A stretch of DNA of 64,000 bases from Platerodrilus igneus (taxonomy: Eukaryota; Arthropoda; Insecta; Coleoptera; Lycidae), in assembly GCA_036346225.1 (NCBI GenBank), contig JARFIW010001215.1, positions 3,296,501 to 3,360,500 on the forward strand, written 5' to 3'. Numbering within the stretch: the first letter of the stretch is position 1; every line of letters starts with the position of its first letter. The position numbers and the translations under genes were made by a program. Below are positions 10,756-21,240 of the stretch, in pieces. The notes beneath the pieces were generated by a model. It was not told where the DNA came from. It made no database searches and saw only the letters and a list, made by a program, of their open reading frames with translations.

Positions 10756-11215
10756 ATGAGCGGGAAAGAATTATATCCTTAGATGCTATAAAAATTTTAG
10801 AAGAAGTTGTCAAGGAGATGAAAACAAGTTTATCAAACAATTCAACTAGCCAACATTTGAATGGTATGTCTAATGAATCTCTGGTAAATACTAAAATAGT
10901 GCAAGATAAACCTACACATGATAATGTTGATGCGAAAGATCAGAACATAGACTCCAAGTCAGACGTTTCTGACAGAAAAGAAAGAGACAACTTAAATCGT
11001 ATACTAAAGAGGATTTAAATAAAGCCCTTGACGAAATAAACAAAGGATGGATTACTGGTTCAGAAGCATCCGAAATCTACAATGTTCCAAAAGCTACACT
11101 CTATACGAAACTCAGATCAAACGAAAATCGTGTGCAAAATTTGGATATGTATACTACACATTTGCCAATTAAAAGGAGGAAAAGTGACTTTTGTGTGTGT
11201 GTGTGTGTGTGTGTA
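10756..11215 (+). pseudogene. Psq-type helix-turn-helix protein, frameshifted
   Basis: The first ATG (10756) is one frame off the main body, which is open to 11018. After another frame change a clear Pipsqueak-type DNA-binding module follows: YTKEDLNKALDEINKG, then GSEASEIYNVPKATLYTKL (about 10997-11110). The tail ends in KRRK and runs into a GT repeat. Polinton-like elements and other arthropod transposons often carry such HTH proteins. It is the only plus-strand gene in the central part, divergent from the polymerase gene. A role in element transcription or DNA binding is inference. Confidence 0.5.
11191..11214. repeat. (GT)n microsatellite
   Basis: A TG/GT run at the 3' end of the Psq-type frame. 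It may have destroyed the original stop. Confidence 0.9.
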
Positions 11216-11650
11216 TTAGTTTTAATGAATAAAATATATTTCTATGTGAAGTGTACATGTTAAGTATTTGAATTGTAATATAAATATTGTTTCAAACGTT
11301 TTGGTTTTATTTATATATAATGGTATTGTTAGGATACAATTACTCGGAAGCAGTAGCAGAATTTTGGTTTATGTAATATCATAGAAGTTGAAAAAACAAA
11401 AACTAAAAGGTATGTTTGAAACACGTAGTTGTAGTCATTTCTATTAAAATTAAATGTAGCGCTCTTTGTTATAATTCTTTTCATAATTACTTAGATATCC
11501 ATTTCAGTTACGTGGACATTTGAAAAATTAAACAATACCAATGTATGCTTTATATTTTAAAACATAAACAAGCTAATATATACAAAAATAATTTCTAAAA
11601 TCACATCATTCATTTCTTATGATAACAGTTGTGGTGGTTAAATTTTTATT

Positions 11651-11821
11651 TTAAAACTTACAATTTAGTATATATTCCATTTGAATATCTGCCAACAGTT
11701 TTATAAACCCCATCTCCTCGATTATTTCCATAAAATCATCCAGATCCTCGGCAATGATAACACTGCAGTACAGTGCTGTATTGCTTCCTCGTATGACTGA
11801 CACATAAGACATTTTCTCCAT
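11651..11821 (-). CDS. Small hypothetical protein (56 residues) in Polinton-like element
   Basis: ATG at 11821 starts an intact short frame (MEKMSYVSVIRGSN..., ending in ILNCKF) that is rich in acidic and hydrophobic residues. A TATAAAAC element lies about 75 bp upstream, as for other minus-strand genes here. The last codons overlap a GTAAGT donor-like word, so the frame could continue by splicing. No known family was recognised. Confidence 0.35.
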   Translation of the reverse strand: MEKMSYVSVIRGSNTALYCSVIIAEDLDDFMEIIEEMGFIKLLADIQMEYILNCKF

Positions 11822-11896
11822 CTATCGAAAAGCGTTGCCCACATTCTGCTTTTTTACTCGTAGAGCATTGCGAAATCTTCGAATAACCTCTCCAAA

Positions 11897-11904
11897 GTTT
11901 TATA
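11897..11904 (-). promoter_or_regulatory. Putative TATA box for the 11821 gene
   Basis: The minus strand reads TGTATAAAACTTTGG, a close TATA match at a sensible distance upstream of a small intact frame. Confidence 0.35.
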
Positions 11905-12234
11905 CATATTTATTATATTGTCTCTTTAAACCGTACAATCAACAAATAATAACTTCTACGCGAACAGTCCTTTTATATGAGCTACTCCTATTCGGATATG
12001 TACCGATTGCACCCGATTTGTGTGCACGCACGAAGCAACCGGTATGGAATGTATTCTATGAACAAAATCATTACATTTCTTAAGAAAAATGCTAAGGACT
12101 TTAAAAATAATTATAACTCTTGTTAGACCTCTAGTCTCTAGATAAACGTTATTATTTTAGGTTGTGTCACTGTTTTCTAAATCAATTTCCTACATACTTT
12201 TCCTAAACTATGCGTATCAATTGACGGTTATACT

Positions 12235-12579
12235 TTACTCCATAACCGACTTGTATATATTTTCGTCTTCGTCTCTAGCTAACACATCCGCATAGTAAAG
12301 ATGGAACGGTTCTTCTGGAACGAGTTGCTTAATTTTCTTTATAGGTACGTCCATGTTTTCGACTTTAACCTTTGTTGTAGGTATGGGGATTTTTCGGTGA
12401 TCGATTGCAACTGGGAAGCGGTTATTTGCAGTGGATCGATCAATTGTTTGTGCACCTCTTTGAATTTTTGCTGAGATGTAGCATCTCCCTTTTGTACGCT
12501 ACAAACTTTTTCGTACAGCATCCTGCATAAGATGAAGACTGCGTTTATTTGCAATAAAATTGTTAACGTCCGTCATCAT
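12235..12579 (-). pseudogene. Small Polinton-like element gene, frameshifted
   Basis: Begins at ATG 12579 or 12576 (MTDVNNFIANK...) and ends at TAA 12235 after a VPEEPFHLYYADVL...ENIYKSVME tail in another frame. At least two frame changes are needed (near 12510 and near 12390). It lies directly downstream of the ATPase gene on the same strand with about 40 bp between, so the two may be co-transcribed. No recognised domain; the original length would be about 115 residues. Confidence 0.4.
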
Positions 12580-12616
12580 GAAACTTTGGATGGGAACTAA
12601 CTTTTTTTGAATAATA

Positions 12617-13494
12617 TCAAATATTTATATACTCGTCGAAATTCTTCCTATATCGACCATTATCCAAATCAAAATCTTTAACAACAGTTATAAAATTATG
12701 TTTTGAGTCGCCCCAACACTGTAAACACATTTCTTTAAATTTCGGATATATCATGTCACCACTTATATGATCCGAAAAGATATGTCCGAGATTGGTTTCA
12801 TCCTGTTTCCATAATGCGATTACATTGGCGTTATCTCTGAGTCTATGTTTTAAGGCACTAGCGTAAGTTTGACATAGATAGAACGAATCTATTGCTTTAT
12901 GTCGACCGAACGAGAAAAACTGAGTGATTTTACTTTGCTCGTTTGCAGGTATATCATCGAAAACCATAATTGAATCTTCTTTGGTATCTCCGGGTTCGAT
13001 CAAATCATCGCAATTTTCAAACTCATGGTAACCAATTTCTTCTTTTAATGGTGTAAAACGTTTCTTAACAATTCGTATTTCGGTTGATACAAACTCTTCG
13101 AAAATACATAGACATTTTGAAATCTAAGACCGTTCTCGTGCAAGATCAGAGATATTAAAGCGTTGGTCTTCCCACAACTCGATGGTCCCACGAATATAGC
13201 TCGTATGTTAGACGGGAACAAAGGATCATGTTTACCATCCTCTTTTGCATTAGCAATAGCAAAGTTATCATAATTCTGTATAGGTATTTTAACTTCTGGT
13301 ATAACATCTCTGGATGCATCGTTGGAATTATGTAATTTCTTCACGTTCTGCAACCTTTTAACATATCTGCATAACGTTGTTCTAGGTATATTATATTTTT
13401 TACTAGCAGCGTAGAAACTCGAGCCATCCAGGATATCCTCTGCTGCTTTTGTAATAGATTGTTTGGAGCACCACTGATTGCTTGAATGCGACAT
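12617..13494 (-). pseudogene. Packaging-type (A32/FtsK-HerA-like) ATPase with N-terminal Psq HTH, one frameshift
   Basis: In Polintons and related viruses this ATPase drives genome packaging. The first open segment (13494-13045) has a Psq-like HTH at residues 14-46 (ITKAAEDILDG...YNIPRTTLCRYVK), a linker, and a Walker A loop GPSSCGKT at about 103-110. A single frame change near 13045-13060 leads into the second segment (12617-13003), which has a Walker B IMVFDDIP and downstream ATPase-like sequence (FFSFGRHKAIDSFYLCQTYAS) ending at FDEYINI. The ATG at 13494 is well placed 50 bp after a TATA box. The HTH is continuous with the ATPase frame, an unusual architecture. The family call rests on the Walker motifs, the element context and general similarity. 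Confidence 0.65.
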
Positions 13495-13542
13495 CTTTCG
13501 AAAAAATGTCTTACTATAACTAAGCTCTACCCAAAACTACTT

Positions 13543-13551
13543 CCTTATATA
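13543..13551 (-). promoter_or_regulatory. TATA box of ATPase gene
   Basis: The minus strand reads GGTATATAAGG, a strong TATA box. About 30 bp downstream is GCTTAGTT, which resembles an initiator, and the ATG follows at 13494. Confidence 0.5.
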
Positions 13552-13570
13552 CCAAATTTAATCTCCTGCT

Positions 13571-13842
13571 CACATAACCACATGACCATATGACCATATG
13601 ACCACATGACCACATGACCATATGACCACATGACCACATGACCATATGACCATATGACCATATGACCACATGACCATATGACCATATGACCACATGACCA
13701 CATGACCATATGACCACATGACCCATGACCATATGACCATATGACCATATGACCACATGACCATATGACCATATGACCACATGACCACATGACCATATGA
13801 CCACATGACCACATGACCACATGACCACATGACCATATGACC
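13571..13842. repeat. Octamer minisatellite (GACCAYAT)n
   Basis: About 33 copies of an 8-bp unit GACCATAT or GACCACAT, with one shortened unit (CATGACCCATGACC) near 13715-13730. Because 8 is not a multiple of 3 and no phase creates a stop, all three minus frames stay open and give overlapping MVMWSCGHMVIW-type ORFs. These are repeat artefacts, not genes. The array lies between the ATPase promoter and a perfect palindrome. Confidence 0.97.
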
Positions 13843-13960
13843 TAATTGCTTTTTAATGAGTTTTCTCATTAAAAACCCATTAGCACTAATTGCTTTTTAA
13901 TGAGTTTTCTCATTAAAACCCATTACACTAATTGCTTTTAATGAGTTTTCCATTAAAACC
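13842..13960. repeat. Three tandem copies of a ~43-bp hairpin unit
   Basis: CTAATTGCTTTTTAATGAG...CTCATTAAAA...CCATTA occurs three times with a period of 42-44 bp. Each unit is itself a small inverted repeat (TTTTAATGAG with CTCATTAAAA). The third copy merges with the left arm of the large palindrome. Confidence 0.85.
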
Positions 13961-14088
13961 AAGTGTGGACCTAGGTTAGATAAAGGAAAAATTAATAGGT
14001 TAGCCAGCGCCGCGCGCTGGCTAACCTATTAATTTTCCTTTTATCTAACCTAGGTCCACACTTGGTTTTTAATGGAAAAACTCATTAA
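13938..14088. repeat. ~150-bp near-perfect palindrome
   Basis: The left arm 13938-14010 pairs with the right arm 14014-14088 with only homopolymer indels. The loop is 3 nt (14011-14013) and the apex GC-rich (CCAGCGC/GCGCTGG). It sits exactly where the right inverted arm of the Polinton-like element begins. Confidence 0.93.
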
Positions 14089-14089
14089 C

Positions 14090-14673
14090 TGTACTTTTCA
14101 AGTGGAATTTCAAATTCACCAATTTGCTCAAGACTCAAAACAAGTACGATTAAATGGTCTGACTACTGGAAACGATGTTGTTGAGATACAATTGGATCAA
14201 GATTTCAAATTGCAGCTGAGCACAGCCTTTAATAGAAGTATATGGTTTTTGAACAATTTTGAAAAAGAGAATTTATATAATATGGAGATTACGAAAGATG
14301 GGAATGTTATTGTGCTACCTGCGTACGAGTGCATCAAGCTATTAAATTTGCGAGAATTGATCTGTTTTAAAATGGCCGAGTTAAGGTGTAGAAACTTTCC
14401 AGAATTTTACGAAAAATTTGTTGGTGATATAAAAAGTATGTGGAAATACGACGGAGGAAGAAAGGGTTCAAACGTTATTAGAGGAGAGAGCAGTGCCAGT
14501 ATTTCTCTGTCTAATGATTGCAGCAATTTAAATTACTTGACAGTGTTGGAACTTATTAAATGTTTCCCATTCAGTACTTAAAAGATGCAACTGCAAGGCA
14601 ATCGCTTGCGCAAATGTTTAGAGATTTGGCTATCCCAGATTCGCCAGACTCTGGTTACCACAGCGGTTTATAG
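14090..14673 (+). pseudogene. Conserved Polinton-associated protein, 5'-truncated right copy
   Basis: Carries the C-terminal two thirds of the gene at 8717-9538, starting inside the CTFQVEFQIHQF segment. It is open to 14581, further than the left copy because it lacks two homopolymer deletions. It then shares the shift near 14578 and ends at TAG 14671. The apparent ATG at 14072 is formed by the adjoining palindrome sequence and is not the original start. Confidence 0.55.
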
Positions 14674-14737
14674 ATGTTATCAATACATGTATGTATTCTA
14701 TTAAAACATATTTCTTGATAAAGTTTGTTTTACATAT

Positions 14738-14989
14738 TTGTATCGCCAACATTACCATAAATTATTAATAGACGTATTAAACTATCCTGTTTTTATTTTT
14801 AGGTTTAAAGTGGTGTACGCGGAAATAATAAACACAATATACCGCATGTTAACAAAAGTTGTGGGGAAATTTAAAGACGAGTTTTACGGTGACTTGGTGT
14901 TAGAATCTGTAGGTAGTAAGGCTAAGTCCTACTGTATTGTGCGCGAGAAGGACACGATTAAAAGATTAAAGGGATCTCACAAAGTGTAG
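14738..14989 (+). pseudogene. Protein-primed DNA polymerase B, C-terminal fragment (right copy)
   Basis: Identical protein to 8401-8652 on the minus strand, in the same position relative to the element end. See that entry for the polymerase-like KFKDE, GSKAKSY and KRLKGSHKV blocks. The downstream frame may continue past the stop (KTEGLTTYNEHIF in the same frame). Confidence 0.5.
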
Positions 14990-16979
14990 TTAAGTAAAAC
15001 CGAGGGTCTTACAACCTATAACGAGCATATATTCCCAAAAGGGGTGGGCATCCAGCTACGCAACAGTGCGTGGGAGAATAAGGATTCTCTCCAATAAGAA
15101 ATTAAAGTCATTGGTAATGGTAAAATGTTAAACCTATAAAGGCGATTATTAATTGTGGTTTAGTGACCGCGTTTGTGCACTCTTCGAGTGTCTTCGGCAA
15201 TCTTCGATTGTTTCCAAAGAAAATATTCAAGCACGCCATTTAATGTCGTGGTGTAACATCGTCCACTGTTAAGCTCCGTTAATTATACTACTAAATGAGG
15301 TTTGTATTTTCCGTAAATACGCACTTTTCAGCGCCTCGTGGTATTGGTAATCTACAAACAATTATATCTCGATTTGAAATGCGCGTCATTGAAACATATT
15401 CTCAACATAATTAATAGAAAGTCCAAGAAAAGAAATTATAAAACAGCATTCAAATGTTCGTTAAGAAATCTAGAATATTTGTTGGATTACGAGTTACAAA
15501 TTTATTAATACTACATTGAAGTTTCCGGAATTTGCGTTATAATGCTTCTACCGCGTCACGTAGGGTAATTTAGGTAATAAGACCCATTTACTTTCAGTAC
15601 TTAATCTGGTTTATTACATTTTGTTAATTCTGGAATTTAGGTAGTTAATGATGTCATACACAAAATTTCTAATTAACATACATGGCTGGTATCTAGCGAA
15701 AGTTGTAGCACGCATTTTCAATTACGAATGCATTCTTCTTTCATTACAGGAGAAATTCCATAGATTTCATACCAGCAAAATGCGCTTTCTTTTAGATATT
15801 TAAAACACATTACATTGGACATCAAAAGTCGACCTTGCCATTTCTACATTATTTTTAATCATTAATTGGAATTTTTGGATGCGGTAATTTCTTGTTTAAA
15901 GTAAATTAGTTAAATAAAGTGTAATTTAAATTGTGATTGTATAGTCAGTTATTGCAATTGAAAACACATTCAGGGAATAATTTATTTGCTCTATATATTT
16001 TACAGTAGCGTTTCGGACAAAACTTTCTGCTTTTAATTAATTAAAGCATAAAAGTTTCTGGTGTATATTCCTAAAGAGAAAATAAGTAGTTGATGTACCG
16101 TTGAAAGGAGTTCATCCTTGTTTACAAAAATTTCAGATCCTGCGATCTAGCGTTTTTGATATTATTATTTAAAAAAATCAATACGTTAGATGGATAAGGT
16201 GTTCAGTGGCGGCTATTTTATCAATAAATTTTATTTAATATGTTTAGTTTTTATTTTCAACACCAAAATTCTAAGGTTCACAAAACAATTTCTACAACCG
16301 GTTTTAAGACGTTGAAAAGAGCTAGCCGCGGAGATCTGAAAATTAGAAATAAAAAGATTCGGGTAGCTGAGAAAATCTAATATTAATTGATACCAAACAA
16401 GGTAGGTTTATCTCGAAAGATGCATTGGCTAGACGAGGAAAACTATTTGTTAGTTTTGCTTATAAAGCAAAGGCGAAATTTAGAGGTTTGAGAGCTTAAA
16501 GTGTAACTTTGTAAGGAGTAGTCCGATTTTAAATCTGTTTACAGATTCTGCAATAAAATTCTAAGCTAACAAGATGTATTGCATGACTAAGAAAATTTAT
16601 AAGAACGCTCAAAAGTCGCTATAGGTAAAAATCTTAAAATGGGGTAGCTCCTTGGGGTGATGCAATCTAAAAATTCTTAAAGATTCGGGTACCTGAGAAA
16701 ATCTAATATTAATTGATACCAAACAAGATAGGTTTATCTCGTGGGTGGAAATGTGGAGAAAGATTTATCTCGCGGGTGGAAAGAATGCGGGTGTGATGTA
16801 ATCAAAATGGTTGGGGTAAAAATTCCACAAGGAGGAGATTCATCTCCACAGGAGAGAGCAGGTGGAGATTCTTAAAAATAAGACTTTATAGTGCGAATTT
16901 ACATGTAAATTTGGTCCAGATGTGAGGAAATGTGGGATTCTGGAGGAAATGTGGTGCTGATTACGCCCATAATACACTA

Positions 16980-16981
<2 letters not shown>

Positions 16982-17022
<41 letters not shown>
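16982..17022. repeat. (TA)n microsatellite
   Basis: A TA run immediately after the right end of the Polinton-like element. It includes the right copy of the TATATA duplication. Confidence 0.95.
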
Positions 17023-17024
<2 letters not shown>

Positions 17025-20000
17025 ATTGTTTTCATCTATTTTTTCTTCTACAGTTTATACTGAATGAGATCTAGTTTTGAAGTTATCCTTAAAAATTGTC
17101 CTAAATTTTGTAGCCTTCCTACAGTTAATGCTTCATTAAACGGAACTAATTAGAAAGCAAACCAACAGCATATGTTTTAATAATTATTGCGTTAGTTAAT
17201 AGTTAATTAACACATCAAACGGTGATCATCAACAAAATTACTATAGCAAATTTTGGTTTTAACCTATGGTGAATTCAACCATGCAAGATCCAGGTACAAT
17301 CGTAGATCTCAGATCTTAATAAAAAATACTTCAAATTACATTCAAATTGATCTGTCATGTTACTGTTGGGGGTCTGCTCAATAACGGCGGGTGTCATTCG
17401 AAGATATGTATATGTTAACACCAAATTAATACGTTTATGGCACGCTATAGCATTCTTATAATATATTAAAACTAACAGATGTTTGTGTTTCGTTTCCAAT
17501 GTAATTGTGTATAAAATTCACTGCTTAGAATTCGTTTAAAAATATTTTTAGAGGCTGATTAAAATTCATCTTAATTTGAAAATTATCTCTGAAATTTTAT
17601 GTAACATCGAGAACAAACCTTCAATCTTTTGTCTGACTGTAAAGTTATAACTTCAATATCAGAGTCAGTTTTGAATTTGGCGGTTAATTTCAAAAATTAA
17701 GTTTTGAAATGATTTAAAAGCTTATACTTGGGAAAATTGTGAACGTACTAAAGAATCAAAAAACATTGTCAAATTTTGTTACATGCTGAATTGGGCGTTA
17801 AATACCTGAATTGATTTTACTCTATATAAGCGAAGCAACGTAACATTAAAATAGTGCAGCAGTTAGCTTTCAATGGTGAGGGTGGGTTCTTTAAAACAAA
17901 TGCAATTTTTTTTCGGGGTATAGAAGTTTCATCACTTTCATTAAATATTCGTACACGTACCTTAAAAAGTCTTTAAACTCTCTGTCTAATAAAACCTTTG
18001 GGGGCAACCCACCTAAATAAACCCTGATTTCGGTTGCCCTAGAAGATGGGTGTTCTGAAAGACGGCTTGACGTTTCCACTGCTATGCGTAGCTGGCGGGG
18101 CTTTGTGTACACGTTTCTTACCTTCTACTAATTTAAAATAATAACCTATATCATTAAACATAAATATCACAGTAAACAAAAAAAACAAACTAACCTCTAT
18201 CCATAATTAGTCAAATATACGTGTATTTAAAAGAAAAAGAACATCTTAAATTTATCAATTACAGACATCCAACTAAATTAACTGGTACATATAAATTATG
18301 CAGATACAATTGTGGTGCTTTTCCGTATAAGAATTTCGGTGTTTACAATACGTTTTATTTAAGCGTACACCAACATACAAAATCATCTTAATAATAAGTA
18401 TTAGTCGTACTTATCATTACAACCAATCACAATTATTAAATATACTACACCACGTAATGCTTATGGAGTGCACAGTAAAAATTCAACAGCTTACTTGTGT
18501 GTTGGTTTTGTACAAAGTTCAAAGTGACCTTTGCGTGCAGGAAAAGTGTGTCAGGTAATCCACTATTCCAAATTAACGTTGAATGAAAGCTTCCAATACA
18601 GAGGCACTTTTGCCTGTGACGATATTGTAAAATTCCGCGTTTACACTCGCATTTTAAAACTTGTTTCTCTAGTACTCTTTGGGTTTTAAATACCGTCGCC
18701 TTTTGCTTTATACAGCCCTACTAACACGACGATGGTTGCGTAGCTATGGTCTGCTATTTGGTCTCAAATAACTGAAGATAAAAAGCTCTCTTCGTTTATC
18801 ATACGCCGGTGTTAATAAGTCGCCACGTGCCAAGGTATTACCCAATCATATCGTTCGAACGGATTGTGCGTCTAAAGGTGTCCTACTGTCAAGTTCAATA
18901 TCATTGGTTTATGTCCACGGTCATCTTGTTCTCACACTGTTGAAAGCGGCGGTGTTTGTTTACGTTCTTAACATATTTATTATGACTGTAAATTTATGAG
19001 TATATGATTATTAGGGTATTCTACCGAGGTTTCGGTTTGTTTGAATCCTTATGAAATTGTAATTTCTCTGACAGATCACATGCAACCCATTAATTTTTTA
19101 TGGCGGGTTTTATGAGTATTGGTATTGTAGGTTGTGTCGGTCTAATTCCATGATTCAATAGTTTGTTTCAAACACGTGCGAATGTATATAAATAAATTTT
19201 TGTATGACGATTATTTACCGAAATCTGCCTGTATTTTTCGAAATTTAATACAAAGAGTGTAAAGTCCCGATCCTTATTTGTGTTTGTCTTTAACATTATA
19301 TTGAAATAGCCACGTTACTAATGTAAACTGCCAAAACTTCACTAAATTTTTTAGAGTAATTACGTACTAAGCTCGTTTAACTAACTGAAATTTCCTAGAT
19401 TCTTTTCTATTAACTAATGTTTGCTTAAATAGCGCTTTATATAAATTTAAATTTCCTCTGGTGAGATTAAAATGCGGTCAATGATTCTGTAAAAGAAATT
19501 ATTTTAAAGTTTAGTTTCAAGTTTCAAGTTAGCACTACCTATTCTTTTTCGGTACAAAATAATTCAAAAAATGTACGAACGGTGGCGGTATCAAAAAGTA
19601 GCTTGGTCGGGGTCGAAGCGATAGCGTGGTCTATACTAACTGCTATTATCTTTTAACTACTGAGAAAGCTTCAAGTTGGTTTTTCATTTTTTCCAGTAAG
19701 ATGAATCTCTAAAGAACTTGTTACATTTGGAAAGGTTGATGTTCTATAATTTTCAAAGATGTACTACAGAGATACGTAATTTTCGTGTGTACAAAATAAG
19801 TGCGATTAAATGCAAAGTTACGTAGAAAATGCGAAATATGGAAATAAACGCGAAGTTAAGCATTGGTAAAATCTGTAATCTCCATTCGAAGAATTGTTAT
19901 TACTGATATGCCGCTAATAAGTCCCAGAGGTGGGGAGATGCATAAGTTCTCTAGCAATGCGAACGTGGCAGGGATCAGTGAGGGTTGCAAACATATAGTA

Positions 20001-20090
20001 CTGCGGATACCGGACTATTCAACAGAAAAACATTGGACGTGTTAATATGCAGTACTGAGTTGCATATCACTTTACACTTTACGTGTTAAT
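17023..20090. other. No recognised gene
   Basis: AT-rich sequence with only short frames. The minus frame 17891-18112 (73 residues, PRQLRIAVETSSRLSEHPSSRATEIRVYLGG...) and the plus frame 19863-20045 have no domain I recognise. The region 18500-19000 is somewhat more GC-rich but shows no clear exon or promoter. Confidence 0.4.
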
Positions 20091-20709
20091 ATGGACCGTC
20101 CAAAGAAAAAAATTAAGTGATTGAGTGAATGAATAGAGTGTAAATGTGCAAATATTGTATTGTTCGTCTAGAAGGGCAGAGAAAGTACACTACCGAAACA
20201 CGCGCTTTCATCTACTCACACAAAAAAGAAAAATGCTTCTTCTGAAGCAAAATGACAATCTGCCACCATAAGCAGTTTCTAGCTGTTTGCGATTACTCTG
20301 CTAAGTATACACCAGGTTCAGGTGACTATTCACCATGAGATGCTTTAAAAGACGATAATACCTACCGCTTTGTGGGAATTCCGAGAACGATTCAGTACAA
20401 CAACTTCATGATAAACCTGTAGTCATTGTGGTCTACGAAACGTCTGACAAATAAGAAAGATGCGTTTTGGCAGTTCTTTTGAAAACTCTTCATTCAGAAT
20501 TTGAACGGGCTAGTGTTAATTTTTTAGACTGTGCAGGTTTTTCCGCTTGTTTTCAAGCAATTATCGACGCCTAAACAAGGAACGGGATTGATTACTCTCA
20601 AGTAAAAGGTCCAGTATCAGACTCTGCACGTTACATGAGTGTATGTTTTGCTTTATTGAAAATACTTCCAGGTGACAAGATTTTACACTGCCAATGCTGG
20701 GTGCACAAG
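20091..20709 (+). pseudogene. Decayed hAT-like (CGGBP1-like) transposase or domesticated gene exon
   Basis: Starts at an ATG with a basic N-terminus (MDRPKKKIK) and, in changing frames with several stops, gives hAT-like pieces: PVVIVVYETSDK, KTLHSEFERASVNFLD, SQVKGPVSDSARYM and HCQCWVHK. The last piece ends at a consensus splice donor AAG|GTAAGT (20709/20710). This pattern fits hAT-derived proteins in insects. The level of decay indicates a pseudogene, and the family call is tentative. Confidence 0.4.
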
Positions 20710-20925
20710 GTAAGTTTCATAAGTGTCGGTGAACTGTAATTATTTTCGTATTTTGATTTTGAATTTGTTTCGTATTCTTTGGATTTTTCGGAGAATCTTT
20801 TTATGTATGATATTGAAACATTTTTTATGTGTATTGCTCCCAGGGCGCAACACAAATGGAAGGCACTCATTCTTCTAAACTTTAAAATTTTCACCTAATG
20901 TATTCAATAATAATCTATAGGAACA
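20710..20925. other. No recognised feature (possible intron)
   Basis: AT-rich sequence following the GTAAGT donor. No acceptor with a matching exon was identified. Confidence 0.3.
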
Positions 20926-21240
20926 CTGTGGCACGAGTTAAATAAAATTAAATAAAAACCCTTAACCACAAAAATATTTAAATTACTAGATACGTATTTC
21001 GACCACTATGTGGTCCTCATCAGTAGGAATTTTAACTAATAATTAGTTGTTGTTCCGGAACACTTTAAAGGATATTTTCCTCACCACTTAGGCTGAAGTG
21101 AACCTTCCCAACATACAATTTACTAGAATGTTGCTTTAAACACTATCGAGGATATTCTCTTCACCCGTAGGCTGGTGTCCTCCACAACAAACAAGTCACT
21201 TGTTTTTATAATGTTCAGTTTTGATTTTGTAATAAGCAAT
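20926..21240 (-). mobile_element. Retroelement terminal fragment carrying a hammerhead ribozyme
   Basis: Contains a complete hammerhead motif (next entry) and, beyond it, two imperfect ~73-bp tandem copies (around 21050-21115 and 21125-21185) with the shared pattern GGATATT...TCACC...TAGGCTG. Compact hammerheads of this type are typical of Penelope-like element terminal repeats, so this is probably a PLE end fragment. No RT sequence is nearby. Confidence 0.45.
20981..21031 (-). ncRNA. Hammerhead ribozyme (compact, PLE-type)
   Basis: On the minus strand: CUGAUGA (21023-21017), stem II GACCAC-AUA-GUGGUC with one extra G, GAAA, a loopless stem III AUAC/GUAU, and C as the cleavage-site base (H17). 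Stem I is AAUUCCUA with UAGUAAUU, pairing 7 of 8 positions. All conserved core residues are present. Stem III has no loop, as in known Penelope-like hammerheads that cleave best as dimers. This is a small self-cleaving RNA that processes element transcripts. Confidence 0.8.

Larger units (their letters stand above)
6396..16981. mobile_element. Polinton/Maverick-like element with giant inverted ends
   Basis: The element starts AGTAGTGTATTATGGGCG and ends with its inverse, so the termini are AG...CT. It is flanked on both sides by TATATA (6390-6395 and 16982-16987), consistent with the 6-bp target duplication of Polintons, although the right flank is a TA microsatellite and so gives weak support. 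It encodes a protein-primed type B DNA polymerase remnant and a packaging-type ATPase, the hallmark genes of Polintons and related adintovirus-like elements. At 10.6 kb it is short for the group. No integrase, protease or capsid gene was recognised. The two ends are a 2.9-kb inverted duplication that includes gene fragments. All main genes are frameshifted, so this is a dead, non-autonomous copy. Confidence 0.75.
14090..16981 (-). repeat. Right arm of 2.9-kb inverted repeat
   Basis: Reverse complement of 6396-9298. The inner edge lies inside the conserved gene of the left arm rather than between genes. This suggests the right end is a copy of the left end and not an ancestral terminal repeat. 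Confidence 0.93.

Noticed and set aside
13520..13869. Three overlapping minus-strand ORFs of 91-102 codons
   Set aside because: They are the three phases of the (GACCAYAT)n minisatellite.
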